From Kitagawia praeruptora (taxonomy: Eukaryota > Streptophyta > Magnoliopsida > Apiales > Apiaceae), in NCBI GenBank assembly GCA_037693485.1, contig CM075346.1, positions 13,483,501 to 13,547,500 of the forward strand: a DNA stretch of 64,000 bases, written 5' to 3'. The notes beneath the pieces were generated by a model, which was given only the letters and a program-made list of their open reading frames with translations, had not been told where the DNA came from and searched no databases. This document shows positions 32,956 through 42,790 of the stretch, piece after piece. Positions within the stretch are counted from its first letter, which is position 1. Every line of letters starts with the position of its first letter. The translations under genes were made by a program, and so were the position numbers.

Positions 32956-34074
32956 TGTTGGGATTTATGGGTGATGGAATAGACAACTTAACTAGTTTTA
33001 TTGGTATACTTAGTTTTACTAAGTAGAACATACTGTCATAGCCTGAAATGTATTCCTGTAATCAAAATAAGTACTGTCATGTAATAAATGTAATTCTTAA
33101 AAGAAGTTCAATCATGTTCAAGCCTCAAGAAATACAGAAGTTCGACAGCAGGACTAAAAGTTACTGTCAAGTATTGATAGTAAGATTACAAGGAAACAGC
33201 ATGTTGCAAAGCTCGACAGCAAGTTTAATTGAGTCGACAGCAAGTTTCAACTTGACAGCAACATTGGCGGAGATTCTGATGACAGCAACTTTGATATATA
33301 GTTTGCGACAGTAAGTTTGGAATTCTTGACAGCAATCTCTGCGGGAAATTCATACTGTCAATCAAAGCACAATCCTTGACAGTAATCTCTGCGGGAATTC
33401 ATACTGTCAACCAAAGCACAATTCATTGACAGCAAACTTTGTGGCAAACATACTGTCATATAGAATCAACTTGATTTAGGAATTTTCTAAGTCAAATTAA
33501 GCGACAGAGTACATGTTCAAAAGAAGCAGGCGTGCTGCAACATTCAAACTTTACAGCAAGCTTGAAAGTCTATAACAGAAGCTTGAGAGATCACATGGAG
33601 CAACCTGTAAAGTATAGAGCAAGATAAATTTAACAACTACTAGATCTGGGTGGCTCAAATGTGGAAAGCATCTAAAATTACTTTATGTGTATCACATGGG
33701 AATAAATCATGTAATGAGCTGCAAAAAGAATATGACAGCAACTCAACAACCCATGTTGATAGTGATAGTATAGTAGAAAAAGATCCAACTATCACTCTAT
33801 AAATAGAACACTCTACTGCATGATATAATGAGAATTCTACAACTGTAATCTCTTGAGTATTTGAAGCTTGAGAATTATTTTGTTCTCAAGGTTGTAGCAA
33901 AACCTCGCAAAATAAATAAAACAATTATTTTGTGAAACATCTTGTTAGATATTACTTGTGACTGCATTTCTTCTACTAGTAAATTACAAACTCTATTTAA
34001 GTTGTTGAAATAGTTTTTGAAATTTATTAGTATTGCATTCAACCCCCCTTCTGCAATACTTTCCGGGACCAACA
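32956..34074 (+). repeat. Copia C 3' LTR
   Basis: 1,119 bp, the same length as the 5' LTR, with 14 substitutions and no indel found by eye. Followed by the TSD GATTT (34075-34079). Confidence 0.96.
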
Positions 34075-34079
34075 GATTT

Positions 34080-35440
34080 ACTTCACTCAATTATCATCTT
34101 CGACCCTCGAATATTATGTAGATTTTCTGAGCCTTATTATAAACATTATTTTATCAAGGAAGGTTCTCAAACCCTATTCTTCATTCAATTCCGTCTCTCA
34201 AATAATAAGGGAACCTTACTTGAGAAATGTTATTTATCTTGTGACTACCCGGTCATAGATCCTTTGAAACTATTCTTTCACTCGCAACTTGGTTGCTATT
34301 ATTCATGGAATCTTGTGTACCCTCTCATCATTCGAGGGGTAAAATTGTTGGAACAAGTTGATATCCAATACCAAGCATCGGCTTAGGAAATATTGGTGAA
34401 TTTTCCTTTCCAACTAGATACGACAGCCTTATGGAGTCCTATCAACAAGTGTTATACTTGGGGAAAGGGGGACGAACTTTACATTTCAAAGTTATGGATG
34501 TTAATTGAACTAGGAGACGCGTAAGTGGCCGAGTGGTGCCGGTCCAGCAATGGCCCAACCATTGGTCGGGGGGTTCCAGAGGGCGGGCGATTCGTTGGTA
34601 CTTCCTTCTACATGTAGAGAACAAATGATGGGGAGCATGACATGCGACTGATCATCGTAGATGTTGTGGCTCCTTGCGCGGCAAGCTCCCGTATTAGTTC
34701 ATCATCCAAATTGGGAAATATTCTGCAACATTACCATTGTGGGCAGAAGTGAAAAGTGTTTGAACTGGAATTGCAGTATTCTTCCTACAAGTTCCTCTAT
34801 CATGAAAATTGATAATCTGGCTTATATTTGACATAACAGATATTACCATGGAATATATATATGTTTTGAGTTACCCTGTAACTTCATCCTTTATATTGAT
34901 ATGGCACTATTTCTGTTAATGCATGGCATATGGTTTCATAATATACTTTTGAACTGTCATAGATATCACTGTTCAGTTATATTATTGTTGGTGGGCTATT
35001 GCTCACCCTTGCTTATTATTATGTCACAACAACAGATAGGACCCATGGCTCGCATAAGGCGCACTCGGCGCAAGAAGGTTACCCGACCCACAGGACTCCC
35101 CGCTGATATTGTTGCTGCCATTGCTGAGGTAGCATAGATATAGACAGCTTTTGCTTCCAGTTTAATTATATGTATAATTAATCCTAATCAACGGCAAAAC
35201 TTTTAAACTTATATTATTACTCCTTTTGGATTGTAATAACTTTTATTCGTAAACCCTTTTATGTAAGACTTATTTCAATTTCATCTCTGGGACTATAACT
35301 GTGTGTGTGTGTGAGAGAGTGGATATTATAGTGGGGTCACATCAAGTTACCTATTTATTTTTGGACTCAAGTCAAGTGTTATTCATGGAATATGAGACCG
35401 TAACGACCCGATCCCTGACCCCGGATCTGGGGGTGTTATA
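34080..35440 (+). repeat. Gypsy E 5' LTR, segment 3 (LTR end)
   Basis: Continues the LTR after Copia C. It ends TAACGACCCG...GGGTGTTATA, closely resembling the end of the Gypsy G LTR read on the minus strand. The usual terminal CA is TA here, probably a mutation. It contains a short ATG ORF, annotated separately, about 420 bp before the end. Confidence 0.87.
35021..35128 (+). CDS. Candidate LTR-encoded first exon of Gypsy E
   Basis: A short ORF starts MSQQQIGPMARIRRTRRKK and is strongly basic and NLS-like. Translation could begin at 35021 or at the second ATG, 35045. After codon 36 the sequence GAG|GTAGCA offers a splice donor in phase 0; unspliced, the frame ends three codons later (stop ending 35137). 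Gypsy F (49229-49300) and Gypsy G (60823-60900, minus) have a comparable basic ORF at the same distance from the LTR end, also followed by a phase-0 GT. If spliced to 35598 it would supply the start codon for the following ORF. This is inference, with no transcript evidence. Confidence 0.4.
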
Positions 35441-35444
35441 GAAA

Positions 35445-35456
35445 TGGTATCAGAGC
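35445..35456 (+). other. Gypsy E primer-binding site
   Basis: TGGTATCAGAGC, four bases after the LTR end, is complementary to the 3' end of initiator-Met tRNA. Confidence 0.9.
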
Positions 35457-35597
35457 GAGAGTTATATATCCCAAGAGATGATGCGACGTTATATAATAAT
35501 AAATTCACTAATATAATAAGAACCCTTGCCAGGTTCACCTAAAACCCTTATGGGAACTTTTAAGTATCATGATAGTAATATAGTTCGTCTTGTGTAG

Positions 35598-36482
35598 GTG
35601 AGCGACAGGTCTGCCCAGGAGGCATCTGCGAGGCAGCATGATGAGGACATGTTTCGGACCAAAGACCCGTATTATGAGCACTTGCCTGATGAGGAGGTCC
35701 ATGTGGATTCTGATATTGATGTGATTGAGTCTGAGGAGGAGGAGGACCCTGAGGAGGTCCATGTTGATGATGATACTGATGTTATTGAGTCTGGGGAGGA
35801 GGAGGACCAGGAGGAGGCCCAGGCGGGGCAGGACGCTGAGTTAGTTGCTGAGGATGAGGATTTTTGGGTTGTATATGAGATTAGGACTATGGAGGAGGAT
35901 ACTGACATGACCACTGAGCAGGTCAGGGCTGCTATTGTTGGGCAGGATGCAGATGAGGGTACAGAGGGAGATGTTGATGAGCCCGTGGATGATATTGTAG
36001 GGAGTTCCGGACTTCGCGTGCCACTCCTCTCTGGTGAGAGAGCCCCTACCCCACCACTACTTCATGGGAGCCCATTCTCTGACGAGTTTGAGGAGCTGAC
36101 ACCAGAGCCGCAGCAGGTAGAGGCTGCCCTTCCAGCAGATCCGGCCCCTCCACCCCATGTTCCGGCTGAGGGGGTCCCAGCATGTGTACACCACTATGTT
36201 GTGGCCAGACTTACTACTGAGGTAGCCGTGGCTGAGGCCAGGCTGGCAGAGTCCCGTAGAGAGCTAACAGCGGAGAGGGAGGCCCGGTTGAGGCACCAGG
36301 GTGGGAGACGTGCCAGGGCTAGAGAGATGTATAGGGAGGTGACCCACATAGAGCTGAGGGCTCATGTGAGGGTGCGACAGTTACCCAGTGATGGTCATGG
36401 CATGGTATCCAGGACTGTTGCAGAGGAGATTTTCTACCTTGCTATGAGGAGGGTTCGAGCTATGGCCCATCGTCGTGGCTGA
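35598..36482 (+). CDS. Gypsy E upstream accessory ORF (294 codons) between PBS and gag
   Basis: The frame opens immediately after a TAG that also forms an acceptor-like TTGTGTAG, and has no ATG until codon 18 (35649), so it looks like a second exon rather than a free-standing gene. Residues 30-75 are very acidic, with two 20-residue repeats of the form EEVHVDxDxDVIESxEEED. Residues about 145-195 are Pro-rich. Residues 205-290 are Arg/Glu/Ala-rich and coiled-coil-like (ARLAESRRELTAEREARL), with a conserved-looking C-terminal block (HIELRAHVRVRQLP). The stretch is clearly more GC-rich than its surroundings and has no internal stop although gag-pol downstream is badly broken. Gypsy F carries a shorter coiled-coil ORF at the same place. 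I know no function for it. Confidence 0.55.
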   Translation: MSDRSAQEASARQHDEDMFRTKDPYYEHLPDEEVHVDSDIDVIESEEEEDPEEVHVDDDTDVIESGEEEDQEEAQAGQDAELVAEDEDFWVVYEIRTMEEDTDMTTEQVRAAIVGQDADEGTEGDVDEPVDDIVGSSGLRVPLLSGERAPTPPLLHGSPFSDEFEELTPEPQQVEAALPADPAPPPHVPAEGVPACVHHYVVARLTTEVAVAEARLAESRRELTAEREARLRHQGGRRARAREMYREVTHIELRAHVRVRQLPSDGHGMVSRTVAEEIFYLAMRRVRAMAHRRG

Positions 36483-36905
36483 CTGCATGGATAATGATGT
36501 ATTGGTCTAGTTGTCTAGTCTTGTACAGACATAGTAGTGTCAATTTTTTGGAGGGATAGTCTCAGTGTATTTAGTTTCCCTATTGCAGACTAGACAGATA
36601 GACAACATATTTCACTTTTGACTAGTTGTTATTCGGATGGTGGTACTTTTCTAAACTATGTTGTAACCAAGATGTTGTACCTTTCGGTACCTTGTATATA
36701 TTTATTTCCCTTCCAGTCATTTCAGTCTCCTTGCGACGCGATCACTAGCTTGTTATATTATATCTGCATATACTGCTTTCGATTAAAATTGCCATGACAT
36801 ATAGAACTGTGGGATACTAAATCCAATTATGCATCAATATTGTGAGGAGAAACCCTCTGAAGTAGTAAATAAACCTAATGTATATTGTCCCAAATTTTCA
36901 GTAAA
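36483..36905 (+). other. Gypsy E leader between accessory ORF and gag
   Basis: AT-rich and noncoding. It ends CCCAAATTTTCAG, four bases before the gag ATG, which looks like a 3' splice site. Gypsy F has TTTAATATTCAG at the same position. Confidence 0.5.
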
Positions 36906-37375
36906 ATGCCTCCGAGAAGAATGGGTACTAGGGCTAACCCCCATGAGTCTACTGACCAAGAGAGTCACAATCAACCTGAGGAAAACCTTGAGTATAATGA
37001 AGAACAGGACCATGACTACAATGAACAAGAGGATTCCCAGTATCGGATAGCAGATGAAACTTTCTATACTGTGGATTTTGAAGAAGAAACGGAAGTTGAA
37101 CAGCAGGGGGAGAACCAGGGCGGAAATCCCATGGGACAGTTTATGGATCTGCTCAGGCAGAATTTGAACCAATATCTCCAACCACCCCAAGGAAACAATA
37201 CCACTATGGCCAATTCTTTTAGGGCCTTCAAGTCTCTCAAACCCTCTGAGTTCCACGGATCGGCTGATCCCGTTGAGGCAAGGGCATGGATCAAGGAAAT
37301 GGAGAAATCTTTTGAGATTCTGAGTATTGATGAGGCCCAGAAGACTGTCTTTGCTACTTACTTACTAAAGGGAGA
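36906..37375 (+). pseudogene. Gypsy E gag, first part, interrupted by CACTA-2
   Basis: Starts MPPRRMGTRANPHEST, the usual gag start of Tekay elements and also found in Gypsy F (MPPRRSNTRAN). It continues through an acidic Gln/Asn-rich region to the gag core (FRAFKSLKPSEFHGSADP, ARAWIKEMEKSFEIL, FATYLLKG). CACTA-2 inserted at 37376 with TSD AGA. The downstream half resumes in the same frame at 41457 (NYWWEAKKN), so the insertion was clean. Gag is the particle-forming protein. Confidence 0.9.
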
Positions 37376-37960
37376 CACTACACCATAAACAGCCTGCGGT
37401 AACCCAAAAATTATGTTACATTAGGGTGCTAAAATGTTACAATAGACCAATTTTTGGGCTAAGGTAACATAAATTATATGTTACATATTTCGATGTTACC
37501 TTAGGGTACCTAATGTAACTTATTTCACCCCTAGGGTAACATGTACTTTTGGGTTACCTTAGAGGTCTACTGTAACATAAAAATGCCATATTGCAACATA
37601 AATATTCGGTTACCTTAGGATGCTTCAATTTTTTAAAAAAATGGACCCCACCAGTGGGCACCACCAGAGGACAGATTTTTTTAAAATTTCTGATTTAATT
37701 GTTTTTCTGCCAATTTTCTTTTTTTTTTTTGCTAAATATTTCTGCCAATTTCAATGGTAATATTCCTTAAACTTTCATAAATACACGATTTTTTGCATCC
37801 AAAAACAAACAAAAAATAGACTAACAACTCAAATTAATACGACATAATTGAAATAAATCACAAATATAAACTTTCATAAAATTTAAAAATATCACTGAGT
37901 TCGTACAATGATGTAACTAAATTATTGCAACTACTAATTACAATAAAACAACAAAAACTA

Positions 37961-38505
37961 CTTATTTAAAATATCAGGCCTGACAACTGCTAATTGTAAA
38001 ATATCATCCCACTTTCCATGTGGATGCCTAGGATTTTTTAGCAATATACCTGTGGAGCATAGACCTCCTAGTTTCCCATCAGCAATGGCTTTTTCAGCTT
38101 GATAAAATTTTAAGTTCGCATTGTAAACACAGGTCACGTAAAATGGCATAGGTTCATCCTGACTCCAAAATGCCTCCCACAAGCCCTTCACACTTGCACA
38201 TAGGAAATCTTCAATTGCAAGATAGGCATCCTAATAAGCTGCTGGAAAGAAACCCCTTCCAATGCATAATCAAACTTTTGAAGATCTATTAACTCAAATG
38301 GAAGTTCAAAAGAAGGTGCATCACATCCTGCAAATTCTTCAAGCCATTTCTCAAGGTTTGCACTCAGGATTTCGCTGTCAACAAACCTACGAAGAAATTC
38401 CTTGCATTTGTGAGACCTACTACCTGAGGAAGTACTGGAATTCTTTGTCCCAGAACCTATTGATTCCGGATCAGTGGATCCAACTGGCAGATATATTTCA
38501 TACAC
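37961..38505 (-). pseudogene. Captured host gene fragment, unidentified, in CACTA-2
   Basis: Two minus-strand open segments in different frames (38188-38505 and 37958-38191) read as parts of one conserved-looking protein. Blocks seen are FLRRFVDSEIL, KWLEEFAGCD, FELIDLQKFDYALEG and then LWEAFWSQDEPMPFYV, YQAEKAIADGKLGGLC, NPRHPHGKWDDIL. The frame change near 38230 lies at a TTAG|GATGCC sequence, so an intron or a few codons may have been lost during capture. I do not recognise the gene. Composition and continuity argue for a host exon rather than transposon sequence. Confidence 0.6.
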
Positions 38506-38843
38506 AAGCAGATAGTTAATAAGATTACTTAATTCTCAAAATGCCATCAAGAAGATGTGTGCTGAGAGGGCTAAACGGACGCATAAAAAAATTAAAGAAG
38601 CAATCATATTATCAACCAACTTTATAAGTAAAATCCATCTAAACTATAACAATTTCACTTCTGTACCTCATTCTTCAACCTAAGATTTTCATACAATTGT
38701 ACACCTATCTCACATGTAAAACACCTTTTTTTCACCACAATATTGTACAAAGTTTCCTTAATATACAGAATATTATCATTAAGCCACATGTGCAGATTAT
38801 CAGATTGCAAAGAGACACATGTGCACTAAGATTACAATCTTAC

Positions 38844-38946
38844 CACATGTGCAGCCATTAAGCCCAGTTTCAGAACTTGGAGTAAAGGCTTCAATGTGAC
38901 AGAAAAGGTCAGCAACAATAGTGTTGGCCAGATCTTTCATCTCCAA
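38844..38946 (-). pseudogene. Captured exon, TT9/CLEC16A-like (second fragment)
   Basis: On the minus strand, TTGGCTTTCAG is followed by TTGGAGATGAAAGATC and the exon-like stretch ends before GTAAG (38839-38843). One frame reads MKDLANTIVADLFC then HIEAFTPSSETGLNG, resembling the 'IKDLAN' region of plant CLEC16A/TT9 proteins. Another frame at the acceptor reads VGDE, the sequence expected after the preceding exon's LNVYH. Both observations point to the same gene but to a rearranged junction. Confidence 0.5.
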
Positions 38947-39046
38947 CTGAAAGCCAATGAACAAATAGACAAGATTAAACTCCGATTGATGCAATTAATT
39001 TTTAAAGAATAATAGAGCTGGTGAAAATTGCCCCAAGTGAACTCAC

Positions 39047-39134
39047 CATGATAAACATTTAGCGTCAAAGCACGTACAGCAGTACGGACCATGCTTTCTT
39101 CATGATAAGCGAACTGTATCGCTTCTTCATAAAA
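39047..39134 (-). pseudogene. Captured exon, TT9/CLEC16A-like (FPL domain)
   Basis: The minus strand reads FYEEAIQFAYHEESMVRTAV then RALTLNVYH, the core of the FPL domain of the plant CLEC16A homologue TRANSPARENT TESTA 9. An acceptor TTTCAATAG precedes it and a donor CATG|GTGAGT ends it, so the exon borders survive. In plants the parent protein acts in vacuolar trafficking; this 88-nt exon alone cannot be functional. Confidence 0.65.
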
Positions 39135-39333
39135 CTATTGAAAGTTGTCGAGGATATCATGAATAAAGTTGTATAATTAGTTAATAATATCTTCTATAGG
39201 GAAATATAATTCCCTAAAACTATAGATAATATCAGGAATATCTTCCTACTTTTTTCCATAATCTAAAAGATCTTGTACTCGGTTATTGTATCATATTACT
39301 ATAGATATGCAAATTGTTCAAATTTAATGATAC

Positions 39334-39455
39334 CTCTTTCTTTATCTGTTTTCACAAACCCTGCAATCAAGGCCCTTGGCAGTGACCCAATCCATTCATC
39401 CCTATTAAGATCTGGTGGAATAACACCCAAAACATTATTTTGAAGATTCTCCTTT
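39334..39455 (-). pseudogene. Captured exon, protein phosphatase 2C-like
   Basis: On the minus strand the exon-like segment follows AATTTGCAG and reads ENLQNNVLGVIPPDLNRDEW then SLPRALIAGFVKTDKE, closely recalling the plant PP2C segment that precedes the ETSGTT motif. It ends near AAAGAGGTATC, a possible donor. The catalytic metal-binding parts of PP2C are absent. Confidence 0.6.
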
Positions 39456-39601
39456 CTGCAAATTTACAGTATTTACAACAAGGAGAATCTTCTATTTATA
39501 GCTATTTGTAGCAATTATTATTTGCAGCTATTTGATAAACATTATTTACAAAGAAATTTTATATTATACTCTGTAATATAAAATTTTAGTTACTATTTTC
39601 T

Positions 39602-39702
39602 CCTTGTCCTCCTGATCAGATGACAACCAATTTGCATCTCTAAGAGCTTCATCAGTTGCACATGGTGCATAGGCAATAAATCTCGACATAGACCTATGCT
39701 CC
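39602..39702 (-). pseudogene. Exon-like fragment in CACTA-2, gene unknown
   Basis: The minus strand reads HRSMSRFIAYAPCATDEA then ALRDANWLSSDQEDKE without a stop, preceded by a pyrimidine-rich sequence. It has exon-like composition. It could belong to the same captured gene as the PP2C-like exon next to it, but I cannot confirm this. Confidence 0.35.
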
Positions 39703-40163
39703 TGTTAAAAAATGCCTCCTTAATAATAAACACACATAAAAGTAATGTTATACCAAATACTGTGAAAAACAAATCATTTATTCATATTACCTCACCACTG
39801 AAGCAAGAAAACAAGCAACATATATAATAGTAAAAATGCACTATCGATTACAATAACATATATAATAATAAAGCAACATTATCGATTACTTCACCCCTGA
39901 CCATTTAATTTGTTGAATCAACTATAACCACCATGTCATGCTTCTGTATACAACAAAGTTAAACATAAACATAAAATGGGTAATTGTCCATAGCCAACTA
40001 AAGTACCAAATCACTAAATCGTTAATTTATCCATAACGAGTGCTTGTTACAAGTACTTAGCTTTCATTGTAACTCTAGATCCAATATATACATAAACTTA
40101 TAAACACATATAAATTGATAAACACAAATAAATGTATATAAACATAAAAAGAAAGTAATAGAC

Positions 40164-40242
40164 AACCTTAGAATTGAGCCAGAGTTTCTCATCAAATTCC
40201 TCGGAATTAGTACCATGAGGGACAAAAGCAGCAACTTTATAA
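40164..40242 (-). pseudogene. Exon-like fragment in CACTA-2, gene unknown
   Basis: The minus strand reads KVAAFVPHGTNSEEFDEKLW followed by LNSK and then GTTGTC, a weak donor. Short, and only composition supports it as an exon. Confidence 0.3.
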
Positions 40243-41456
40243 AGTATAATTACTTTATAAGAAAGAACAGAATTTGGGGGGGGGGGGTTAAATATATACA
40301 CACATATCACATATTTATCTACATATAAACATAAAGAACTCACATTAAACAAATTAAACAGAGATAGCTTACTAATTAAATAGAGATAGATTAGAGCTTG
40401 CTTGAGTTCGAACTTTCCGGTTGAAGAGAGCTTCGAGATTTACTTAGCCTTCCGAGGTTCGACCATTACGTAGCCTAATTAGGTAGAGATGGCTTCGCGA
40501 TGCCTAATTAGGATTCCTGAGAAGGGGGGTAGGAGTCGGGTTTTGAGAAAAGGGGGCTAGGGTTCTTGAGAAGGGGGAGCTGGCTACTAAGAGTGAGGGG
40601 GGTGGGGATATAATGTTTTTTAGTTTTAAGAGTTATGTATTTATGTTTTTAATTTTTAGTTTTTACTTTTTTGTTTTGAGTTGAAGGGGGAAAATTTGGT
40701 TAAGGGAGGGAGAATTTGGATAAAAGATTAAAAATTTTGGTTAAGGGGGGAGGGGGGGAACGGGGCAAAAAAAATTTAGAGGTACCATTAACATCGGTTG
40801 GACAAATAATCGAAGTCTAAATAAAAAATGGCGTCGGTTATTTTAAAATCGATGTAAAAAAACATTTAACATCGGTGGCAACTCTAATCGATGTCTATTC
40901 CAGTTTTTCTAGTAGTGAAAATGAAAAACATAAACAAAAAGCACAAACAAAAAATACCTTAAAGCCCTGATGTCTATTCCAGTTTTATTCGATTTTTTTA
41001 AAAAATTGGAGAAAAATATTAATAATTTGAAAAAAAAATATGTACAAAAAAATCTGAGCAGGATTTTAAAAAAAAATTAAAAAAAAAATATAATTTCTAA
41101 AAATATTACAATTTCTAAAAAAAATTATTTTTCGAAAAATATGATTTTAAAAAATAAAATAATTTTCCAACTCATTTTATAAAAAAGTTAACAAATTTTA
41201 AAAACTAAATTTATTTAAAAAAATTAAAAAAATTAAATTAGATGAAAAGAGTTGGCATGGCCAACTCTAATGTAACACGTACATATTTATGTTACATGCT
41301 TCAACACTTTCTAGCTACTGTAACATCATATTTTTGGCTAAGGTAACATAAAAAACACAATGTTACCTCAGGATGTAAGTAATATAGCTAAGGTAACATA
41401 TTGGGCTAACATTTGTTCAGTAGGGGTTACGGTAGGCCATATATGGTGTAGTGAGA

Positions 41457-41810
41457 GGTCAATTATTGGTGGGAGGCCAAGAAGAATATGGAAACCGATG
41501 CTACAGTAACCTGGGAGAGGTTTAAGCAGTTATTTTTAGAAAAGTACTTCCCGAGGTTCATGAAAACCCATATGGAGCTTAAGTTTTTGGAGCTGAAGCA
41601 GAACAATATGACAGTGGCTGATTATGAAGCCAAGTTTATTGAGTTATCATGGTTTGTACCAGAGTTTGTGGATACTGAAGAGAAGAAAGCTAACAGGTTT
41701 CAACAAGGGCTAAAACATTTGATTCAGAACAGAGTGGCAGTTTTAAAGATTACCAATTATGCCACTTTGGTATAGAAGGCAACCATTGTGGAAGCAAGAA
41801 GTGATCAAAT

Positions 41811-41851
<41 letters not shown>

Positions 41852-42790
41852 GGAATAAAGAGAAAGCATGCAAGCATGGGCGGAGGTTCCGCAGGAGGAA
41901 GGCCCCCAAATAGGTTCAACCGAGGAGCAATTTCCCTACCTGGGAGGAGTGCATGGTTTAAACCATCTGTGAGTACAACTGTGAGCCAGGGTGGCCAGCA
42001 AGCAGAAGTGTCCTATTCCTACCTTTCCAGACCCCCACTGCCAGTATGTGCCACTTGTGGTAAGAAGCACCCTGGAGAGTGCAACCAGAAACTGATAACC
42101 TGTTATAAGTGCGGGCGAATAGGCCACTACGCCCATCAGTGTACCACAGTTACTCCTGCTGCCAGTAAGGGCACTGCTTGTTTCCAGTGTGGTCATCAAG
42201 GTCACATGAGGAAGGATTGCCCGATGAACAAGCCAGCAGCATCAGGGGCAAGCAGGGCTGCCTCCAACCGACCACCAACTGCTAGGACTTTTAACATGAC
42301 CGTGCAAGATGCTGTGAGGGACACGGATGTGATAGCAGGTACATTTTCCCTCAATTTAGTTAGCGCAAATGTTTTGTTTGATTCTGGGGCAACTAAGTCT
42401 TTTATATCAAGTGATTTTGCTAGTAAATTGAAACTTAAAACCAAACCGCTAAGGGATTCTTTGCAAGTAGAGATAGCTAATCAGGAAGTTGTTCCAGTTA
42501 ATCAGATTCACCCCGATTGCAAACTAGAAATAGGAGGACGATTCTTCTGTGTTGATTTGATTCCTTTTAAGCTAAGGGAATTTGATGTCATTTTGGGAAT
42601 GGATTGGTTGTCTCGCAATAATGCGCAGATAGATTGTAAGAGTAAAAAGGTTAAGTTGAAAACCCCAGGGAAGAAGGAAATAGTGTTTAAGGGGCTACGA
42701 CAGACCCAGACCATTCTAACCATGGCGCAAACCAAGAGACTGCTACGAAAAGGGAACGAAGCTTATTTAGCCTACGTTATAGATACCTAG
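41457..42790 (+). pseudogene. Gypsy E gag (second part) and protease, broken
   Basis: Gag resumes NYWWEAKKN and runs through FKQLFLEKYFPR and MELKFLELKQNNMTVADYE. TAG at 41774-41776 stands where Gln is expected. A (GA)n microsatellite (about 41813-41848) then encodes RERERE and has changed length, pushing the following zinc-knuckle region into another frame (open 41759-42790). There CATCGKKHPGEC, CYKCGRIGHYAHQC and CFQCGHQGHMRKDC knuckles precede the retropepsin: VLFDSGATKSFIS (catalytic DSG) and VILGMDWL. The frame ends in TAG at 42788-42790. Protease residues are intact, but the frame is not. Confidence 0.88.

Larger units (their letters stand above)
20020..34074 (+). mobile_element. Copia C, complete 14-kb SIRE-lineage Ty1/copia element
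   Basis: The two LTRs are both 1,119 bp (20020-21138 and 32956-34074) and start TGTTGGGATTTATG and end GGGACCAACA. The TSD GATTT is present on both sides (20015-20019, 34075-34079). Order: LTR, PBS, gag, pol (protease, integrase, RT, RNase H), repeat-rich spacer, a third ORF of about 1,640 codons, PPT, LTR. I counted 14 differences between the LTRs by eye (about 1.25%), implying a recent insertion. A few nonsense codons are the only visible defects in gag-pol. Confidence 0.97.
37376..41453. mobile_element. CACTA-2, complete non-autonomous CACTA transposon carrying gene fragments
   Basis: The left end is CACTACACCATAAACAGCC and the right end, read inwards, is CACTACACCATATATGGCC. The 3-bp TSD AGA flanks both sides (37373-37375, 41454-41456). 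About 230 bp at each end are filled with GGTAACATA/TATGTTACCTTA words, the subterminal repeats bound by CACTA transposases. No transposase is found in 4,078 bp. Instead the minus strand carries several exon-like fragments with intron borders, from a TT9/CLEC16A-like gene, a PP2C-like gene and at least one unidentified gene. This makes it a gene-capturing (Pack-type) CACTA. A G11 run at about 40276-40287 and an A/T-rich right third complete it. Confidence 0.92.

Noticed and set aside
34033..34386. 117-aa ORF crossing the Copia C 3' LTR end
   Set aside because: It spans the LTR/Gypsy E junction and cannot predate the insertion; no conserved content.
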